A stretch of DNA of 64,000 bases from contig JBMOLL010000046.1 of the NCBI GenBank assembly GCA_049325415.1, positions 1 to 64,000 on the forward strand, written 5' to 3'. Within the stretch, counting starts at the first letter, position 1. Each line of letters starts with the position of its first letter. The position numbers and the translations under genes were made by a program. The stretch comes from JBMOLL01 sp049325415. GTDB lineage: Bacteria; Bacteroidota; Bacteroidia; Bacteroidales; GCA-2748055. Below, piece after piece: positions 8,735 through 15,310 of the stretch. The notes under the pieces were generated by a model. It had not been told where the DNA came from and did not search any database. It was given only the letters and a program-made list of their open reading frames with translations.

Positions 8735-9118
8735 ATGTCATTGCAGATTGATGAAAAGGACCTGAAAAAATTTATTGTGGTTGGCGACCGCGTTTTGATA
8801 AAACCAAAGGCTCAGCAGGACAGGACCAAAGCAGGACTCTACCTTCCGCCAGGTGTTCAGGAAAAGGAAAAGATTCACAGCGGCTATGTCCTGAAGGTCG
8901 GTCCGGGATATCCCATTCCGGCAGTAACCGATTCCGATGAGCCCTGGAAAAATAAGGCGGATGAAGTAAAATACGTGCCCCTGCAACCCAGGGAAGGAGA
9001 TCTGGCAGTTTACCTGCAGAAAAGCGGATATGAAATCGAGTTCAACAATGAAAAGTACGTGATCATTCCACACTCGGCCATACTCCTGCTCATAAGGGAT
9101 GAATCACTTTTTACCTGA
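8735..9118 (+). CDS. GroES-like co-chaperone family protein
   Basis: 127 residues. VVGDRVLIKPKAQQDRTKAGLYLP is close to the GroES first strand, and SGYVLKVGPG and YEIEFNNEKYVIIPHSAIL match the later GroES strands. The middle is longer than classical GroES (about 95 residues), with an insertion around 65-90 (TDSDEPWKNKADE). No groEL is adjacent, so it is probably a divergent stand-alone member and not the housekeeping co-chaperonin. Its end overlaps the convergent tag gene by 15 bp. Confidence 0.8.
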   Translation: MSLQIDEKDLKKFIVVGDRVLIKPKAQQDRTKAGLYLPPGVQEKEKIHSGYVLKVGPGYPIPAVTDSDEPWKNKADEVKYVPLQPREGDLAVYLQKSGYEIEFNNEKYVIIPHSAILLLIRDESLFT

Positions 9119-9700
9119 ATCCCTGTTTTCCATAACTTCGTGATACCTGAAACAACCGGTTAAATGGTCGTTAACGATACCCGCTGCCTGCAAATGAGCA
9201 TAGATGGTTGTTGAGCCGATAAAACGAAATCCTCTTTTTTTCATATCCTTGCTGATGGCATCCGAAACCTCGGTTTTTGCCGGCAGTTCACTCATGTGCT
9301 CCCAGTTGTTAACGATTTGCCTGCCACCCGTGAATTGGAGCAGGTACCGGTCGAATGAGCCGAACTCTTTCCTGACCTCAAGAAATGAACGTGCATTGGT
9401 GACCGACGCCTCGATTTTCAGCCGGTTCCTGATAATCCCCGGATCATTCAGCAACTCCTCCACCCGGTCCTGATCATAGCCTGCCACAATTTCCGGGTCG
9501 AAGTCTGCATACAGGCGACGGTAATTCTCCCGTCTTTTAAGAATGGTGAGCCAGCTTAACCCGGCCTGGGCAGACTCCAGAACTAAAAATTCAAAGTGTT
9601 TACGGTCATCATGCAGGGGCAGTCCCCATTCTTCGTCATGGTAGCTGATATAAACCGGATCATTTCCTGACCACGGGCAACGCTTTCTTTCCCTATTCAT
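9104..9700 (-). CDS. tag: DNA-3-methyladenine glycosylase I
   Basis: 198 residues, normal for Tag. It removes 3-methyladenine from alkylated DNA in base excision repair. The N-terminal RCPWSGNDPVYISYHDEEWG carries Cys8 and His21, and the C-terminal HLTGCFRY carries the matching His and Cys; in E. coli Tag these four bind the structural zinc. The core LVLESAQAGLSWLTIL and GFRFIGSTTIYAHLQA are family signatures. It lies 10 bp downstream of ldhA on the same strand and probably shares its transcript. Confidence 0.94.
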   Translation of the reverse strand: MNRERKRCPWSGNDPVYISYHDEEWGLPLHDDRKHFEFLVLESAQAGLSWLTILKRRENYRRLYADFDPEIVAGYDQDRVEELLNDPGIIRNRLKIEASVTNARSFLEVRKEFGSFDRYLLQFTGGRQIVNNWEHMSELPAKTEVSDAISKDMKKRGFRFIGSTTIYAHLQAAGIVNDHLTGCFRYHEVMENRDSGKK

Positions 9701-9710
9701 GAAACTGCAA

Positions 9711-10715
9711 TTAGTGAACGTTTGCCAGAGTTACTTCATTAGTGCTTTTAAGACCCTGTTCAAAGGTACGGATATTTTCCATGGTGGTATGGGCGATCTC
9801 GGTCAGGGCCTCATGCGTGAGGAAGGCCTGGTGAGCCGTGATGAGCACGTTCGGAAAGGTCATCAGTTGCATTATCATCTCATCGTCGATGATCATTTCT
9901 GAAAGATCCCTGAAGAACAGGCGCTCTTCCTCTGCATAAACATCCATTCCAAGGTATCCCAGGTGTTTGCTTCTCAGGGCCGCGATGACTTCCTGCGTGT
10001 CGATCAGTTTTCCGCGACTGGTGTTAATCAGCATGGCCCCTTTTTTCATCTGTTCAAGGGTGGTGCTGTTCACGATGCGATAGGTTTCCGGTGTTAGCGG
10101 GCAGTGCAATGAAAGGATGTCGGAACGGGAGAAGAGCTCCCCTGAATCCACATAGTCCACACCCCGTTTGCGCAACTCTTCCGATGGATAGGGATCATAA
10201 GCCAGAACCCTGCAACCAAAACCCTGCATAAGCCCGGCAAAAACCTGACCGATCTTGCCGGTGCCGTATACCCCAACTGTTTTACCGTGAATGTTTATGC
10301 CAACCAGGCGATCCAGTGAAAAATTTGCTTCTCTTACCCGGTTGTAGGCCTTATGCGTCTTGCGGCTCAGGGCCATAATCAGGGCTACGGCATGCTCGGC
10401 TACCGCATGGGGAGAGTAGGCCGGAACTCTTAAAACAGTAATTCCGAGACTGGCTGCTGCTTCCAGATCGACATTGTTAAAGCCGGCACAGCGGAGTGCG
10501 ACCAGTCGGATATGATGGCGGGAGAGTTGCTCAAGGGTCTCTCTGTTGATCTGGTCATTGACAAATGCGCAGACTACCTCGAATCCTGCAGATAATCCCG
10601 CAGTTTTCCTGTTCAGAGGTGCTTCGAAAAATTCAAGTTCATATCCATAGGACCTGTTTGCCTGCAAGAGGAAATCCTTATCATATGATTTGGCGGAAAA
10701 GACGGCTATTTTCAT
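9711..10715 (-). CDS. ldhA: Fermentative D-lactate dehydrogenase
   Basis: 334 residues, collinear with E. coli LdhA (e.g. LRCAGFNNVDL, VPAYSPHAVAEHAVALIM). The Rossmann motif is GVYGTGKIGQVFAG. Catalytic residues of the D-2-hydroxyacid dehydrogenase family are present: Arg in NTSRGKLID, Glu in DVYAEEERLFF and His in ITAHQAF. It reduces pyruvate to D-lactate and regenerates NAD+. It is divergent from the hydrogenase cluster, sharing the 327-bp region that holds two Rex-like sites, which would suit a gene tied to NADH disposal. Confidence 0.92.
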   Translation of the reverse strand: MKIAVFSAKSYDKDFLLQANRSYGYELEFFEAPLNRKTAGLSAGFEVVCAFVNDQINRETLEQLSRHHIRLVALRCAGFNNVDLEAAASLGITVLRVPAYSPHAVAEHAVALIMALSRKTHKAYNRVREANFSLDRLVGINIHGKTVGVYGTGKIGQVFAGLMQGFGCRVLAYDPYPSEELRKRGVDYVDSGELFSRSDILSLHCPLTPETYRIVNSTTLEQMKKGAMLINTSRGKLIDTQEVIAALRSKHLGYLGMDVYAEEERLFFRDLSEMIIDDEMIMQLMTFPNVLITAHQAFLTHEALTEIAHTTMENIRTFEQGLKSTNEVTLANVH

Positions 10716-10913
10716 GGTTCCTGTTGTTTTATAGTATATTGTCCCTGTCGGGCCTCCTTATTCGTAAACCTTCTAAATGAGGGATTGTTCGTTAAAATCA
10801 TGGTGCCTTTTCTGGACTTTCTGTAAGCTTTGCGCTAAATTTGATGAAAATCTGCCCGGTATGATGCAGGTACCGGTCGGCTTTTCTCCCTCCTAATTTA
10901 GATTAAATATTTA

Positions 10914-10931
10914 TTGTTATTGAAATAACAA
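10914..10931. promoter_or_regulatory. Rex-like operator 1
   Basis: TTGTTATTGAAATAACAA is an 18-bp perfect inverted repeat (7-bp arms, 4-bp spacer), one symmetric change from the Clostridia-type Rex consensus TTGTTAA-N4-TTAACAA. It lies 30 bp upstream of the -7 element. Rex represses NADH-oxidising fermentation genes when NADH/NAD+ is low. No rex gene is in this window. Confidence 0.65.
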
Positions 10932-10960
10932 TATTTTGAAAGTTTGGTTCAAATATGAGC

Positions 10961-10968
10961 TAACTTTG
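10961..10968 (+). promoter_or_regulatory. Probable -7 element of the hydrogenase-cluster promoter
   Basis: TAACTTTG matches TAnnTTTG exactly. Candidate -33 elements are TTTG at 10935-10938 (22-bp spacing) or 10943-10946 (14 bp); neither is ideal. Transcription would start near 10973, giving a leader of about 70 nt that contains the second Rex-like site. Confidence 0.55.
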
Positions 10969-11000
10969 CATGACAGAATTGATGAAAAAAATTTCTGACT

Positions 11001-11018
11001 TTGTTAAATAAATAACAA
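11001..11018. promoter_or_regulatory. Rex-like operator 2
   Basis: TTGTTAAATAAATAACAA has the same 7-4-7 layout as operator 1, with only the innermost arm position unpaired. It lies downstream of the -7 element, where bound repressor would block elongation or, with operator 1, loop the promoter. The two centres are 87 bp apart. Confidence 0.6.
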
Positions 11019-11042
11019 TATACACTTAAACATCACAAAAAC

Positions 11043-11387
11043 ATGAATTTACGGGAGGTTTCAGAAACGCTCGGGGCCAGGGTTCTTGTTGGAGCGGAGT
11101 ATCTTGACAGGGAAGTCGGCTTTGCTTTTTCTTCCGATCTGATGAGTGATGTATTGACGGTGGATCACAGGAACACTCTGTTGATTACCGGACTGGCCAA
11201 TCTTCAGGCTTTACGGACAGCGGAGATGTCGGATATCGGACAGGTGATCATTGTGAGGAACAAGGAAGTATCCGAGGAAATGGTGGCCCTGGCCAGGGAG
11301 AATCAGATTGTACTGATGCAATCCCAGTATTCGCTGTTCAGGGTGTCGGGCTTGCTTTATATGGCTGGAATAAAACCTATATTCTGA
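11043..11387 (+). CDS. DRTGG-domain protein (hydrogenase-cluster accessory, copy 1)
   Basis: 114 residues forming one small alpha/beta domain (LREVSETLGARVLVGAEYLDREVG, then VIIVRNKEVSEEMVALARE) that fits the DRTGG family. It is cytoplasmic, with no signal peptide or Cys motif. DRTGG domains are ligand-binding or regulatory modules found beside CBS domains and phosphotransacetylases; no reaction is assigned. It is the first gene of the redox cluster, and its stop directly abuts the ATG of the ATPase gene. A related protein is encoded at 13163. Similar small proteins lie near trimeric [FeFe] hydrogenases in other anaerobes. Confidence 0.7.
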   Translation: MNLREVSETLGARVLVGAEYLDREVGFAFSSDLMSDVLTVDHRNTLLITGLANLQALRTAEMSDIGQVIIVRNKEVSEEMVALARENQIVLMQSQYSLFRVSGLLYMAGIKPIF

Positions 11388-11801
11388 ATGGAATTGCGAT
11401 TTGAAGTGGCGGGAGGAGATTTCACCAATGCCGGTGCGGCATCGAGTTCGGTGAAGAAGGTGTTGAAACAGCTCAATGTGCAGCACCAGATCATCAAGCG
11501 TGTCGTGGTGGCGCTGTATGAAGCTGAGGTGAATGTGGTGGCTCATGCCTTTGAAGGGGAAATAGTTGCAGACATTTCAGCCGATGCCATCCGAATCACG
11601 GTCAGCGACCGCGGACCCGGAATTGCCGATATTGACCTGGCCATGCAGGAGGGTTACAGTACCGCTTCACCCGCAGTGCGGGAAATGGGCTTTGGTGCAG
11701 GGATGGGACTGCCAAACATTAAAAGGAATACCGATGAGCTGGCCATTGAGAGTGAGCCCGGTAAAGGGACCCGGGTTGTGATGGTTAATTATTTAACGTA
11801 G
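11388..11801 (+). CDS. Anti-sigma-factor-like GHKL ATPase
   Basis: 137 residues. It is a stand-alone HATPase domain of the RsbW/SpoIIAB type: ALYEAEVNVVAHAF is the N box (Glu and Asn for Mg-ATP), VSDRGPGIADI the G1 box and GFGAGMGLPNIKR the G2 box. There is no phospho-acceptor His domain, so it is not a classic sensor kinase. Relatives bind and phosphorylate anti-anti-sigma partners on Ser/Thr. It directly abuts the DRTGG gene and the sensory hydrogenase gene (0 bp gaps), implying one complex or pathway. The partner is unknown. Confidence 0.82.
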   Translation: MELRFEVAGGDFTNAGAASSSVKKVLKQLNVQHQIIKRVVVALYEAEVNVVAHAFEGEIVADISADAIRITVSDRGPGIADIDLAMQEGYSTASPAVREMGFGAGMGLPNIKRNTDELAIESEPGKGTRVVMVNYLT

Positions 11802-13160
11802 ATGGAACAGGAAAAGACAGAACAGAAATTTCATCATGCTCTGCGGATTTCTGCCGAGTTGTGTACAGGATGCACCCATTGCATGAAGGTTTGTCCGACT
11901 CAGGCAATAAGGATCAGCAAAGGCAAAGCCGTGATCTCGGAAGAGCGCTGTGTCGACTGTGGAGAATGCTATAAGGCCTGTCCGGTCAGCGCAATTATGG
12001 TTGAGCAGGATGATTTCGGGGAGATCTTTAATTATAAGGTGCGTGTGGCTCTTGTGCCTGCAGTGTTTATCGGGCAGTTTCCCTCCGCCATTCCAGCCTC
12101 ACAGGTCTATGCCGGTCTGGCAGAGTTGGGTTTTACCCATGTATTTGAAATTGAGAGTGTAACCGGGATCATTCAGGAGGGTTACCGGCGGTTTATGGAG
12201 AAAAATCCCGGCTATAAACCTTATATCTCAACTTTTTGTCCGGCCATTATAAGGCTGATCCAGGTTCGTTTTCCTTCCATGACCGATCACCTTCTGCTGG
12301 TCAAACCACCAAATGATGTCGCCGCGCAATATTTCCGGAATAAGCTGGAGCAGGAAGGATTTTCAGGTGCCGAGACCGGAATGTTCTACATTACACCCTG
12401 TGCGGCCAAGATCGCGGCCGTTAAAAAGCCGGTAGGTGAGGACCGGTCGGCTATTAACGGGGTGATCAATATGGACTACCTCTATAACAGGGTGCTGAGG
12501 CTCATCAGGAACAATGAAATCAAAACAGCGGGTAATTTTCAGGCCGGCTTCCTGAGCAGTACAGGGATCCGGTGGACCCTGACCCGTGGGGAATCTTCCG
12601 TGCAGAAAGGCCGTTCTCTGGCTGTCGACGGGATGAGTCATGTAACGGAATTCCTTGAGAAGCTGGAAGAAACGGAAAATTCTTCGATCGATTTTCTCGA
12701 ACTCCGCGCCTGCGATGAAAGCTGTGCTGGGGGGATCCTTATATCGGGAAACCGCTTCCTGACTGTGGAAAGGCTGGTTCGAAGGGCTTCCGATTATCCC
12801 GAAACGCCCATCGGTAACGGGGAAGAGGCAGAAATGTATCATGAAGAGAGTTATGACCTTAAACCCATATTGCCCCGGCCCATGATGCAGCTCGACAGCG
12901 ATATATCGGCGGCACTGGAGAAAATGGCCAGAATGGAGCAATTGCTGAAGGTTTTACCGGGAATCGACTGCGGAGGATGCGGTTCGCCGGGTTGCCGTGC
13001 CCTGGCAGAGGATATTGTACGGGGAAAAGCGGGTTTGTCCAGATGCATTTTTATCCAGGAGCTTCAGATCAGGGATGGTCGCTTAAGTGTGGAAGAAGCC
13101 GACAGGATCAATGCTGAGGTCTGGGGTGCTGACAGAAAATACAGAAGTCAAAATATATAA
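11802..13160 (+). CDS. Sensory-type [FeFe] hydrogenase-like iron-sulfur protein
   Basis: 452 residues. Two [4Fe-4S] ferredoxin motifs come first (CTGCTHCMKVCP near 21, CVDCGECYKACP near 50). The H-cluster domain has divergent but Cys-complete loops: STFCPA near 143, TPCAAK near 196 and ACDESCAGG near 302. A C-terminal FeS domain has four Cys (CGGCGSPGC plus SRC, about 386-410). The catalytic enzyme loops TSCCPGW, MPC and ACPGGC are altered as in group C/D (HydS-like) hydrogenases, thought to sense H2 or redox state and to have low turnover. No PAS domain is attached. It sits between an anti-sigma-like ATPase and a DRTGG protein, which supports a signalling role. Confidence 0.85.
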   Translation: MEQEKTEQKFHHALRISAELCTGCTHCMKVCPTQAIRISKGKAVISEERCVDCGECYKACPVSAIMVEQDDFGEIFNYKVRVALVPAVFIGQFPSAIPASQVYAGLAELGFTHVFEIESVTGIIQEGYRRFMEKNPGYKPYISTFCPAIIRLIQVRFPSMTDHLLLVKPPNDVAAQYFRNKLEQEGFSGAETGMFYITPCAAKIAAVKKPVGEDRSAINGVINMDYLYNRVLRLIRNNEIKTAGNFQAGFLSSTGIRWTLTRGESSVQKGRSLAVDGMSHVTEFLEKLEETENSSIDFLELRACDESCAGGILISGNRFLTVERLVRRASDYPETPIGNGEEAEMYHEESYDLKPILPRPMMQLDSDISAALEKMARMEQLLKVLPGIDCGGCGSPGCRALAEDIVRGKAGLSRCIFIQELQIRDGRLSVEEADRINAEVWGADRKYRSQNI

Positions 13161-13162
13161 TT

Positions 13163-13501
13163 ATGAAGGTAAAGGAAATTACCGGGGAGCTGCAATTGCG
13201 CTTGTTCACCGGAGAAGCGGGGCTTGAGCGTGAAGTCAGTGGCGCCTATGTCTGTGATCTGCTGAGCGATGTCATGGGCTTTGCCAGGGAAGGAGAGGCG
13301 TGGATAACCCTGCAGTCACACCTGAATGTCATCGCCATTGCTTCCCTGAAGGACATGCCGGCCGTTTTCCTTGTCAGGGGAAATGAACCCGAAGCTGCGG
13401 TTGTGAAAAAGGCGGAGGAAGAAGGTATTGCTGTTGCCGGAACAAACATGAGTGCCTTTGAACTGGCCGGAAGGCTTTACGAAATCCTGCACCGGCCATG
13501 A
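13163..13501 (+). CDS. DRTGG-domain protein (copy 2)
   Basis: 112 residues, the same fold and length as the protein at 11043 (VKEITGELQLRLFTGEAGLEREVSGAYVCD, then VFLVRGNEPEAAVVKKAEEEG), but clearly diverged, so an old duplication. It starts 2 bp after the sensory hydrogenase gene and overlaps the PHP gene by 4 bp (ATGA). Two different DRTGG proteins flanking one sensory hydrogenase could form a heteromer. Function is not assigned. Confidence 0.7.
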   Translation: MKVKEITGELQLRLFTGEAGLEREVSGAYVCDLLSDVMGFAREGEAWITLQSHLNVIAIASLKDMPAVFLVRGNEPEAAVVKKAEEEGIAVAGTNMSAFELAGRLYEILHRP

Positions 13502-14238
13502 AACAGTACCGGGCTGATCTGCATCTGCACACCCTGCTCTCTCCATGCGGAAGCCTGGAGATGAGTCCGTCTGCCATTATCAGGGGTGCAGCAGCAAAGC
13601 AGCTCGATATGATTGCCATTACCGATCATAATCATACCGGACATTGCCGGCTCGTAAGGCAACTGGCCGGAGAGTGGAATATCTATGTACTTTATGGCGC
13701 TGAAGTGACGACCCGGGAGGAAGTGCACTGTCTGACCCTGTTTGACACGGATGAGCAGATATCGGCTTTTCAGGCTTACCTGGATGATTATCTGCCGCAC
13801 CTGGCCAATCATCCGGAGTATTTTGGCGACCAGGTGATCATCGGAGAGAAGGAGGAAATACTCTGCGAGTTACCCTACCTTCTGACCAACGGGATTGACC
13901 AGTCGATCGAAGAGGTGGAAGCCCGGGTTCATGAACTCGGCGGTCTCTTTATCCCTGCCCATGTCGACCGACCGGCGAACGGACTTTACAGTCAGCTTGG
14001 TATTTTTCCCGGAGGACTGCTGACCGACGCCGTTGAGATCTCAAGGTATTCAGGAAGGGAAATGATCTGCGATCTGCATCCGGAGCTTGCCGGCCGTACC
14101 CTGATCCAGGATTCGGATGCACATCATCCGTCCGATATCGGAAGGGCCTTTACGCTCTTTGAGTTCGAACGTCCCGCTTTTGAAGAAGTAAAGGGGGCAC
14201 TGAGAGGCCTGGGCGGCAGGAGGGCCTACCTGCCATGA
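13498..14238 (+). CDS. PHP-domain metal-dependent phosphoesterase
   Basis: 246 residues. The metal-site motifs of the PHP family are present: ADLHLHTLLSPCG near the N-terminus, ITDHNHTGH, GAEVTTREEVHCL, PAHVDRP and IQDSDAHHPSD. Characterised relatives hydrolyse phosphoesters such as nucleoside 3',5'-bisphosphates or phosphorylated side chains; the substrate here is unknown. It overlaps the genes on both sides by 4 bp, so it is tightly coupled to the DRTGG protein and the second ATPase. A phosphatase beside two GHKL ATPases could reverse a phosphorylation event; that is inference. Confidence 0.85.
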   Translation: MKQYRADLHLHTLLSPCGSLEMSPSAIIRGAAAKQLDMIAITDHNHTGHCRLVRQLAGEWNIYVLYGAEVTTREEVHCLTLFDTDEQISAFQAYLDDYLPHLANHPEYFGDQVIIGEKEEILCELPYLLTNGIDQSIEEVEARVHELGGLFIPAHVDRPANGLYSQLGIFPGGLLTDAVEISRYSGREMICDLHPELAGRTLIQDSDAHHPSDIGRAFTLFEFERPAFEEVKGALRGLGGRRAYLP

Positions 14239-14789
14239 AAACTATCGCCCTGAACCTGCTGGATGTCGCTGCCAATTCCTTCGAAGCCGGCGCAAGCGAT
14301 GTTGCCGTGTCTATGGAAGTGCTGGAGGCAGAAAACAAACTGGAGCTGGAGATCCGGGATAACGGGAGAGGGATGGAACCGGAAACACTTGAAAAGGTTA
14401 CTGACCCATTTTATACTACCCGGAGTACCCGTAAAGTTGGCCTTGGACTGGCCCTGATCCGACAGATGGCCGAGGCAACAGGAGGGAGCCTGACAATTAG
14501 CTCGGTTCGAGGAAGCGGGACTACACTGAGGGTTAGCTTTGGACTGAGGCACCCCGATTGCCAGCCTCTCGGAGACCTCCCGGGTGTGGTGATCATGCTG
14601 GCGGGAAGGGATCGTGCCGTACGGTTCCGGTTCAGGGCTAAAACCGGAAAGGGGGTTTATAATTTCGACACGGCTGAAGTTTTGGAGGTGCTGGAAATCA
14701 ATGCAATTGAAGGTGCTGAATTGCTTTCGCAACTCAGGGAACTGGTGGCAAACGGACTCCGGGAAATCTCTTTTGAGGGCTTAAATTGA
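14235..14789 (+). CDS. Stand-alone histidine-kinase-like ATPase (HATPase_c)
   Basis: 184 residues. The GHKL ATPase fold starts at the first residues: LLDVAANSFEAGA (N box), IRDNGRGM (G1), DPFYTTR and GLGLALIRQMAEATGG (G2). No dimerisation/phospho-acceptor domain precedes it and no membrane segment is present. About 75 C-terminal residues (from HPDCQPLGDLPGVVIML) are not a known domain to me. It overlaps the PHP gene by 4 bp and is followed by a 108-bp gap before the ferredoxin-like gene, so it closes the regulatory part of the cluster. Confidence 0.82.
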   Translation: MKTIALNLLDVAANSFEAGASDVAVSMEVLEAENKLELEIRDNGRGMEPETLEKVTDPFYTTRSTRKVGLGLALIRQMAEATGGSLTISSVRGSGTTLRVSFGLRHPDCQPLGDLPGVVIMLAGRDRAVRFRFRAKTGKGVYNFDTAEVLEVLEINAIEGAELLSQLRELVANGLREISFEGLN

Positions 14790-14897
14790 ATTATTATAAA
14801 TTAGTGTGAATCGAAAAACAGTAAGGAATAAATTTCTAAATTCGCATGTTTTTTAAAAATCACCAGGGTAGGATCAAAATTAAATTTTCATATAGAC

Positions 14898-15299
14898 ATG
14901 GCAAAAATTGAGTCATTAGCTGATCTGAAGCGGATACGCGAAGCGCAGAAGTCCGGCATGGGCCTGCGGGAAAAGGGAGACCATCCCGAGGGCCGAGTTC
15001 AGGTAAAGGTTGCAATGGCCACCTGTGGTATTGCAGCGGGAGCCAAAAATACAATGGAGTTTCTCCTCGACCAGCTTGAGAAACGTGGAGTTGATGCGGT
15101 TGTGACCCAGACGGGCTGTATGGGTTATTGTTATGCTGAGCCAACGATTGAAGTTACCCTTCCCGGGCAGGAACCGATTGTTTTCGGTGATGTCAACGTA
15201 GAGAAGGCTGATGAGATCATTGAGAAATATATCAAGACCGGAGAGCTGGTGGATGGGATCATCCCGGTAAATTATCAGACCATCGATTCAAAAGAATAG
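14898..15299 (+). CDS. Thioredoxin-like [2Fe-2S] ferredoxin, hydrogenase-associated
   Basis: 133 residues. A helical N-terminus (LADLKRIREAQKSG) leads into a thioredoxin-like [2Fe-2S] domain related to the N-terminus of HydB: MATCGIAAGAKNTMEF and TGCMGYCYAEPTIEV. Only three of the four usual Cys are visible; the second is replaced in CGIAAGA. The same variant is, to my knowledge, common in this hydrogenase-linked family. It lies 11 bp upstream of hydB and is probably an electron-transfer or assembly subunit. A weak -7-like TAAATTCG at 14837-14844 could give it its own promoter. Confidence 0.8.
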   Translation: MAKIESLADLKRIREAQKSGMGLREKGDHPEGRVQVKVAMATCGIAAGAKNTMEFLLDQLEKRGVDAVVTQTGCMGYCYAEPTIEVTLPGQEPIVFGDVNVEKADEIIEKYIKTGELVDGIIPVNYQTIDSKE

Positions 15300-15310
15300 G
15301 AGGAAAGAAC

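Larger units (their letters stand above)
10716..11042. other. Divergent intergenic region ldhA / hydrogenase cluster (327 bp)
   Basis: No gene is visible. The part next to ldhA has ordinary composition and no clear minus-strand TAnnTTTG box. The part from about 10890 is very AT-rich and holds the two Rex-like palindromes and a -7 element for the rightward genes. Confidence 0.6.

Noticed and set aside
14790..14897. A third Rex-like operator ahead of the ferredoxin and hydB
   Set aside because: I searched this AT-rich gap by eye and found no TTGTTA/TAACAA pair at the right spacing.
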